DNA of 64,000 bases from Oscillospiraceae bacterium (GTDB lineage Bacteria; Bacillota; Clostridia; Oscillospirales; Ruminococcaceae): NCBI GenBank assembly GCA_017466865.1, contig JAFTTI010000017.1:21085-85084 (forward strand), read 5' to 3'. This document shows positions 60,236-64,000 of the stretch, piece by piece. Below the pieces are notes generated by a model. That model was not told the origin of the DNA. It saw only the letters and a program-made list of their open reading frames with translations, and did not search any database. Numbering within the stretch: position 1 is the first letter of the stretch; the number at the start of each line of letters is the position of its first letter. Both the position numbers and the translations under genes were made by a program.

Positions 60236-61011
60236 CTATATTGAAATCTCTTGCAAGTGCTTTTTTGATGTATTCGAGAATACCAATGCCGCAGGTAGAA
60301 TGGAAAGAAGAAAACAGACGGTATGCGCTTTGCTTTTTTCCGCTTATAGGTGCAGTAATCGGCGGATTTTTTCTTCTTTGGAATTATGTCAGCGATTTGC
60401 TAAACTGCGGAGCAATCCTCAAGGGTGTGGTTTCCGTTATAATTCCGATAATTGTAACAGGCGGAATACATCTTGACGGCTTTTGTGATGTGATTGACGC
60501 TAAATCATCATTCGGTGACAGGGAGAAAAAGCTGTCCATTATGTCCGACCCTCATATCGGCTCATTTGCGGTGATTTATCTTGCTGTTTATCTGCTTTTG
60601 CAGACCGCGGTTTACAGCGAAATCAAAGATATAAAAACTGTTGCTGTGATTGTTCTTGGATTTATTTTGTCACGCTCACTCAGCGGTATCGGTGCGGTGT
60701 GCTTGAAAAGTGCAAAAAGCGAGGGTACACTTCAGAGCTTTGTAAAGCCTGCACACAGGAAAATTACCCTTTCGGTTCTTATCATAATCGCTGTAATCAC
60801 TGCTTTTTTTATGGCTTATTCAAGCCTTATGTCGGGCGTTTTTGTCACAGTCGGAGCGTTGTGCAGTTTCTTGTTTTACAGATTTTCCGCATATAAGAAT
60901 TTCGGTGGAATTACGGGCGATACGGCAGGCTGGTTTCTGCAGATCAGCGAGCTTTTGGTAGCTGCGACAGCATTAGTCGGAGAAAAAATCACGGAGGTAA
61001 TTGCGTTATGA
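60232..61011 (+). CDS. cobS: Cobalamin synthase (adenosylcobinamide-GDP ribazoletransferase)
   Basis: 259-residue polytopic membrane enzyme joining adenosylcobinamide-GDP and alpha-ribazole, the last assembly step. SRIPMPQVEWKEENRRYALCFF and the metal-binding GGIHLDGFCDVIDA are the family hallmarks; about six membrane spans. The ATG at 60232 overlaps the cobU stop; the in-frame ATG at 60190 lies inside cobU and is not used. Confidence 0.93.
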   Translation: MTILKSLASAFLMYSRIPMPQVEWKEENRRYALCFFPLIGAVIGGFFLLWNYVSDLLNCGAILKGVVSVIIPIIVTGGIHLDGFCDVIDAKSSFGDREKKLSIMSDPHIGSFAVIYLAVYLLLQTAVYSEIKDIKTVAVIVLGFILSRSLSGIGAVCLKSAKSEGTLQSFVKPAHRKITLSVLIIIAVITAFFMAYSSLMSGVFVTVGALCSFLFYRFSAYKNFGGITGDTAGWFLQISELLVAATALVGEKITEVIAL

Positions 61012-61391
61012 TAATGATAACAGGCGGAGCATATCAGGGGAAAAAAGATTTTGCGAAGACACGCTTTGACTGTGAAATTCTGAATGGAGATAACTGTGAT
61101 TTTGAAAGTGTTTTTACAGCAAAATGCGTCAGCAATTATCATCAGCTTGTAAAACGGCTTATAGAAAACGGAGATGACGTTGCCTCTTATACTGAAAGAC
61201 TTTGCAGAGAAAATTCCAATCTGATTGTTATAATAAATGAAATCGGGTGTGGTATTGTTCCTCTTGAAAAGAGCGATAGATTATGGCGTGAACAGGTAGG
61301 ACGAGCAGGCTCTTTGATTGCCAAAAATTCAGACACAGTTGTGCGTCTAATCTGCGGAATACCTGCTGTAATCAAGGGAGAATTACAATGA
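61008..61391 (+). CDS. Second short CobU-like protein
   Basis: 127 residues. The start MIMITGGAYQGKKDF is a P-loop in which the final Ser/Thr is replaced by Lys. The end NEIGCGIVPLEKSDRLWREQVGRAG...ICGIPAVIKG matches the C-terminal third of CobU closely. The middle, which would carry the YIAT strand and the His that accepts GMP, is shortened. It is thus a trimmed paralogue complementary to the CobU at 59717; the two may act together as a heteromer. It overlaps cobS and cobC by four bases each and is in frame, so selection appears to keep it. Confidence 0.75.
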   Translation: MIMITGGAYQGKKDFAKTRFDCEILNGDNCDFESVFTAKCVSNYHQLVKRLIENGDDVASYTERLCRENSNLIVIINEIGCGIVPLEKSDRLWREQVGRAGSLIAKNSDTVVRLICGIPAVIKGELQ

Positions 61392-61948
61392 TAATCAATT
61401 TTATTCGTCATGGAAAAACAAACGGAAATCTTGAAAAACGCTACATAGGGAGAACGGATGAATCACTCTGCGAAAACGGCAGAACACAGCTTTCGGAAAG
61501 AAAATATCCCGATTGTGACATCGTTATTTCAAGCACGATGAAACGATGTCTGGAAACTGCTGAATTAATATACCCGAGCGGTAAAATTATTGCTGTGAAC
61601 GGACTTGAGGAATGTGATTTTGGAGATTTTGAGGGGAAGAATTACACTGAATTAAGCGGAAATCCCGATTATCAGAAATGGATAGACAGCGGCGGCAAAT
61701 TGCCCTTTCCGAATGGCGAAAATACAGAGAATTTCAAGAAAAGATGTATTGCAGCATTTGAAAAAGCTGTGCGGAAATATTATGATGTGGGTGTCATTTC
61801 ATTTGTTGTTCATGGCGGAACGATTATGTCTGTGCTTGAAAAATATGCTGTCCCAAAAAAGGATTATTTTGATTTTCAGGTAAAAAACGGGCAAGGATTT
61901 ATTACTGAATTTGATAACGAGAAAATAAAAATACTGGAGAATATATGA
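61388..61948 (+). CDS. cobC: Alpha-ribazole phosphatase-like histidine phosphatase
   Basis: 186-residue phosphoglycerate-mutase-fold phosphatase. INFIRHGKTNGN holds the phosphohistidine (RHG), LEECDFGDFEGKNYTEL the second part of the pocket, and VVHGGTIMSVL the second histidine. In a cobalamin operon it most likely dephosphorylates alpha-ribazole phosphate or cobalamin phosphate. Confidence 0.88.
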   Translation: MIINFIRHGKTNGNLEKRYIGRTDESLCENGRTQLSERKYPDCDIVISSTMKRCLETAELIYPSGKIIAVNGLEECDFGDFEGKNYTELSGNPDYQKWIDSGGKLPFPNGENTENFKKRCIAAFEKAVRKYYDVGVISFVVHGGTIMSVLEKYAVPKKDYFDFQVKNGQGFITEFDNEKIKILENI

Positions 61949-62913
61949 ACTTACTTGCGGCAACTCTGCCGATAATAATCGGCTTTATCATAGATCTGAT
62001 TTTAGGCGACCCATACACATTACCACACCCCATAAGACTTATCGGAACACTTATATCAAAGCTTGAAATATTAACCCGAAAGCACTTTAAAAATCTGCGT
62101 TCTGGCGGTGTTTTCCTTGGAATAACTGTACTGTTTTTATCCACGACAATTCCGTTTCTGATTTTATTTCTATCCTATAAATTGAACATCATTCTCGGAA
62201 TTGCGATAGAAACTGTTTTCTGTTACTATCTTATTGCGCCCAAATGCTTGTGTGATGAGAGTATGAAGGTGTATCGTGCAATTGAAGAAAATGATACCGA
62301 AGAAGCAAGAAAAGCTGTTTCGATGATTGTGGGACGTGATACGGATTGTCTTGATAAAAACGGCATTATACGCGCGGCGGTTGAAACGGTTGCGGAAAAT
62401 ACTTCCGATGGTGTTACCGCCCCTATGATGTATATGTCGCTGGGCGGTGCGATGCTTGGATTTTTCTATAAGGCGACAAATACTATGGATTCAATGATAG
62501 GCTATAAAAATGAAAAATATGCCGAGTTTGGACGTTTTGCGGCAAGGCTTGATGATGTGCTGAATTATATCCCGTCACGTTTTACGGCGATAACCATGAT
62601 TATCTCAGCCTACATACTTAAAATGAACGGAAAAAATGCTGTTAAGATTTGGAAACGTGACCGCAGAAAGCACGCAAGCCCTAATTCTGCACAAACTGAA
62701 TCGGTATGTGCAGGTGCGCTTGATATAAGATTGTCAGGCGACGCTTACTATTTCGGCAAGCTTCATAAAAAGGACTATATAGGCGATGATAACCGCCCCA
62801 TAGAAAACGAGGATATCCGCCGTGCCAACAGGCTTATGTATTGCTCGGCGGTTATTACATTGCTGTTTTCGGTGCTGTTCAGAGCAATTATTTTCGGAGG
62901 AATTATATGGTGA
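61945..62913 (+). CDS. cbiB: Adenosylcobinamide-phosphate synthase
   Basis: 322-residue membrane enzyme attaching aminopropanol phosphate to adenosylcobyric acid. FIIDLILGDPYTLPHPIRLIG is the conserved start; ETVAENTSDGVTAPMMY, KATNTMDSMIGYKNEKY and GALDIRLSGDAYYFGK follow. About five membrane spans. Overlaps cobC by four bases. Confidence 0.94.
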   Translation: MNLLAATLPIIIGFIIDLILGDPYTLPHPIRLIGTLISKLEILTRKHFKNLRSGGVFLGITVLFLSTTIPFLILFLSYKLNIILGIAIETVFCYYLIAPKCLCDESMKVYRAIEENDTEEARKAVSMIVGRDTDCLDKNGIIRAAVETVAENTSDGVTAPMMYMSLGGAMLGFFYKATNTMDSMIGYKNEKYAEFGRFAARLDDVLNYIPSRFTAITMIISAYILKMNGKNAVKIWKRDRRKHASPNSAQTESVCAGALDIRLSGDAYYFGKLHKKDYIGDDNRPIENEDIRRANRLMYCSAVITLLFSVLFRAIIFGGIIW

Positions 62914-63938
62914 TTTCAGAGCATGGCGGCGATATTTACAGCCGTGAAATAAGTCTTGATTTTTCGGCAAATCTTAATCCCTCAGGTATGCCTGAAGGTG
63001 TCAAAACTGCGCTTAAAAATTCAGTATCAGAGTGGGAAAATTACCCTGACCCTTTGTGCAGAAAATTGTGCAAAGCGTTATCTGAATACGAAAACTTTCC
63101 AATTGGAAATATTGTATGCGGAAATGGCGCGGCGGATTTGATTTACAGGCTCGTAAAAGCTGTAAATCCGAAGAAAGTTATTGTTACCGCACCCACATTC
63201 AGCGAATATGAAAAAGCGCTTTCGGAAAACGGTACGGAGATATTGCACTATTATCTTTCTGAAAAGTATGATTTTGCTATTGACAAGGATATTCTCGATG
63301 TTATCGACAGCAGTGCCGATATGATTTTTCTTTGTAATCCCAACAACCCTACGGGGCAGCTTGTACCGAAAGATATTCTGAAAGCAGTTGCGGAAAGGTG
63401 TCTTGAAAATGATACAATACTTGTATGCGACGAGTGCTTTCTTCCCTTTGTGACAGACGGAAAAAGCAAGAGTATACGGCATTGCATAAACAAAAATGTC
63501 GTCATTCTTAACGCATTCACCAAGATTTATTCAATGGCAGGACTGCGGCTTGGCTATGCGCTTTTCGGAAGTGCTGAGTTGACGAAATCTGTACAAAAAA
63601 CGGGACAGTACTGGAGCGTTTCAACTCCTGCACAGCTTGGAGGAATTGCTGCATTGAATGAAAAGAATTATATTGATAATACGGTGCAGCTTGTAAATAA
63701 AGAACGTGAATTTTTAACTTCAGAGCTGCGAAAATTCGGATTCAGGGTTTTTGAATCCGAAGCGAATTTCATTCTTTTCCGCTGTGATATGCTCCTTGAT
63801 GAACTGCTTTTAAGAGAAAAAATTGCAATACGGAATTGCAGTAACTACGAGGGACTTTCTGACGGTTATTTTCGTATTGCAGTGCGAAATCATGAAGAAA
63901 ATGCTATGTTGATTACAGCAATCGGGAGGTGCCTATGA
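62907..63938 (+). CDS. cobD: Threonine-phosphate decarboxylase
   Basis: 343-residue PLP enzyme that makes (R)-1-amino-2-propanol phosphate for CbiB. HGGDIYSREISLDFSANLNP is the CobD start, FLCNPNNPTGQLV the aminotransferase motif, and FTKIYSMAGLRLGYAL contains the PLP lysine. The ATG at 62907 has CGGAGG six bases upstream; an in-frame ATG at 62841 lies within cbiB. It overlaps cbiB by seven bases. Confidence 0.93.
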   Translation: MVISEHGGDIYSREISLDFSANLNPSGMPEGVKTALKNSVSEWENYPDPLCRKLCKALSEYENFPIGNIVCGNGAADLIYRLVKAVNPKKVIVTAPTFSEYEKALSENGTEILHYYLSEKYDFAIDKDILDVIDSSADMIFLCNPNNPTGQLVPKDILKAVAERCLENDTILVCDECFLPFVTDGKSKSIRHCINKNVVILNAFTKIYSMAGLRLGYALFGSAELTKSVQKTGQYWSVSTPAQLGGIAALNEKNYIDNTVQLVNKEREFLTSELRKFGFRVFESEANFILFRCDMLLDELLLREKIAIRNCSNYEGLSDGYFRIAVRNHEENAMLITAIGRCL

Positions 63939-64000
63939 ACAGAAAAGATAACAAGCCGCCGTGCAAACGGAGCTTCGATAAGCACAGCATACGGCACGGC
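63935..64000 (+). CDS. Start of a further cobalamin-operon gene, cut by the window end
   Basis: ATG at 63935 overlaps the cobD stop (ATGA) and has CGGGAGG upstream. The 22 visible codons (MNRKDNKPPCKRSFDKHS...) are basic and not recognised. Missing pathway genes such as cbiP, cbiC, cbiL and a chelatase would be expected nearby, but this start does not identify any of them. Confidence 0.6.
   Translation, partial: MNRKDNKPPCKRSFDKHSIRHG

Overview
The window looks like a chromosomal segment of a low-GC Clostridia/Bacillota anaerobe, probably an Oscillospiraceae/Ruminococcus-type gut bacterium. The pointers are A/T-rich intergenic DNA, strong GGAGG ribosome sites, sigma-A promoters of the TTGACA-N17-TATAAT type, a Clostridium-style type IV pilus cluster with a PilM-PilN fusion, a GH9 glycosidase, and an anaerobic (Cbi-type) cobalamin pathway. 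The genus is inference; there is no rRNA or other taxonomic marker here.

Layout. 0.1-9.7 kb: a IICBA sugar phosphotransferase permease, a hybrid histidine kinase with a DegV lipid-binding protein, then on the minus strand a GH9 glycosidase cotranscribed with a degenerate MNT/HEPN pair, and guaB. 9.8-25.9 kb: a membrane GGDEF-EAL protein followed by a complete type IV pilus machine (pilC, pilMN, pilO, a giant PilX/GspK-like subunit, two minor pilins, pilD, pilB, pilT, another minor pilin, the major pilin). The pilC unit and the pilin unit share a very similar two-promoter architecture. 25.9-28.3 kb: a convergent spacer packed with repeats and terminators, then a NodB deacetylase-bactofilin operon. 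28.3-35.0 kb: a tight eight-gene phage-like packaging/capsid cassette with no integrase, replication, tape measure or lysis genes. 35.2-50.7 kb: NhaC antiporter, a GNAT/FAD-oxidoreductase/LMW-phosphatase operon, small secreted and surface proteins, a ribbon-helix-helix regulator, a CDP-glycerol-transferase-like/propeller pair, a MoxR-DUF58-TgpA operon and an ECF sigma/anti-sigma pair.

50.8-64.0 kb: the 3' half of a tRNA-Thr(CGU) gene beside its terminator, then a cobalamin riboswitch, a terminator and a long translationally coupled cobalamin operon (small ORF, cbiD-F-G-H-J-ET-A, cobT-U-S, a second CobU-like ORF, cobC, cbiB, cobD and a gene cut by the window end). Codon choice in this operon differs visibly from the left part of the window. 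Together with the tRNA scar this suggests the cobalamin operon arrived on an integrated element.

The most noteworthy features are the minimal capsid cassette, the shared pilus promoter element, alternative hairpins in the pilB leader, the tRNA scar bordering the cobalamin operon, two complementary degenerate CobU paralogues, and a catalytically dead MNT paired with a HEPN protein. All functions are read from sequence motifs and remembered family features; nothing was searched.
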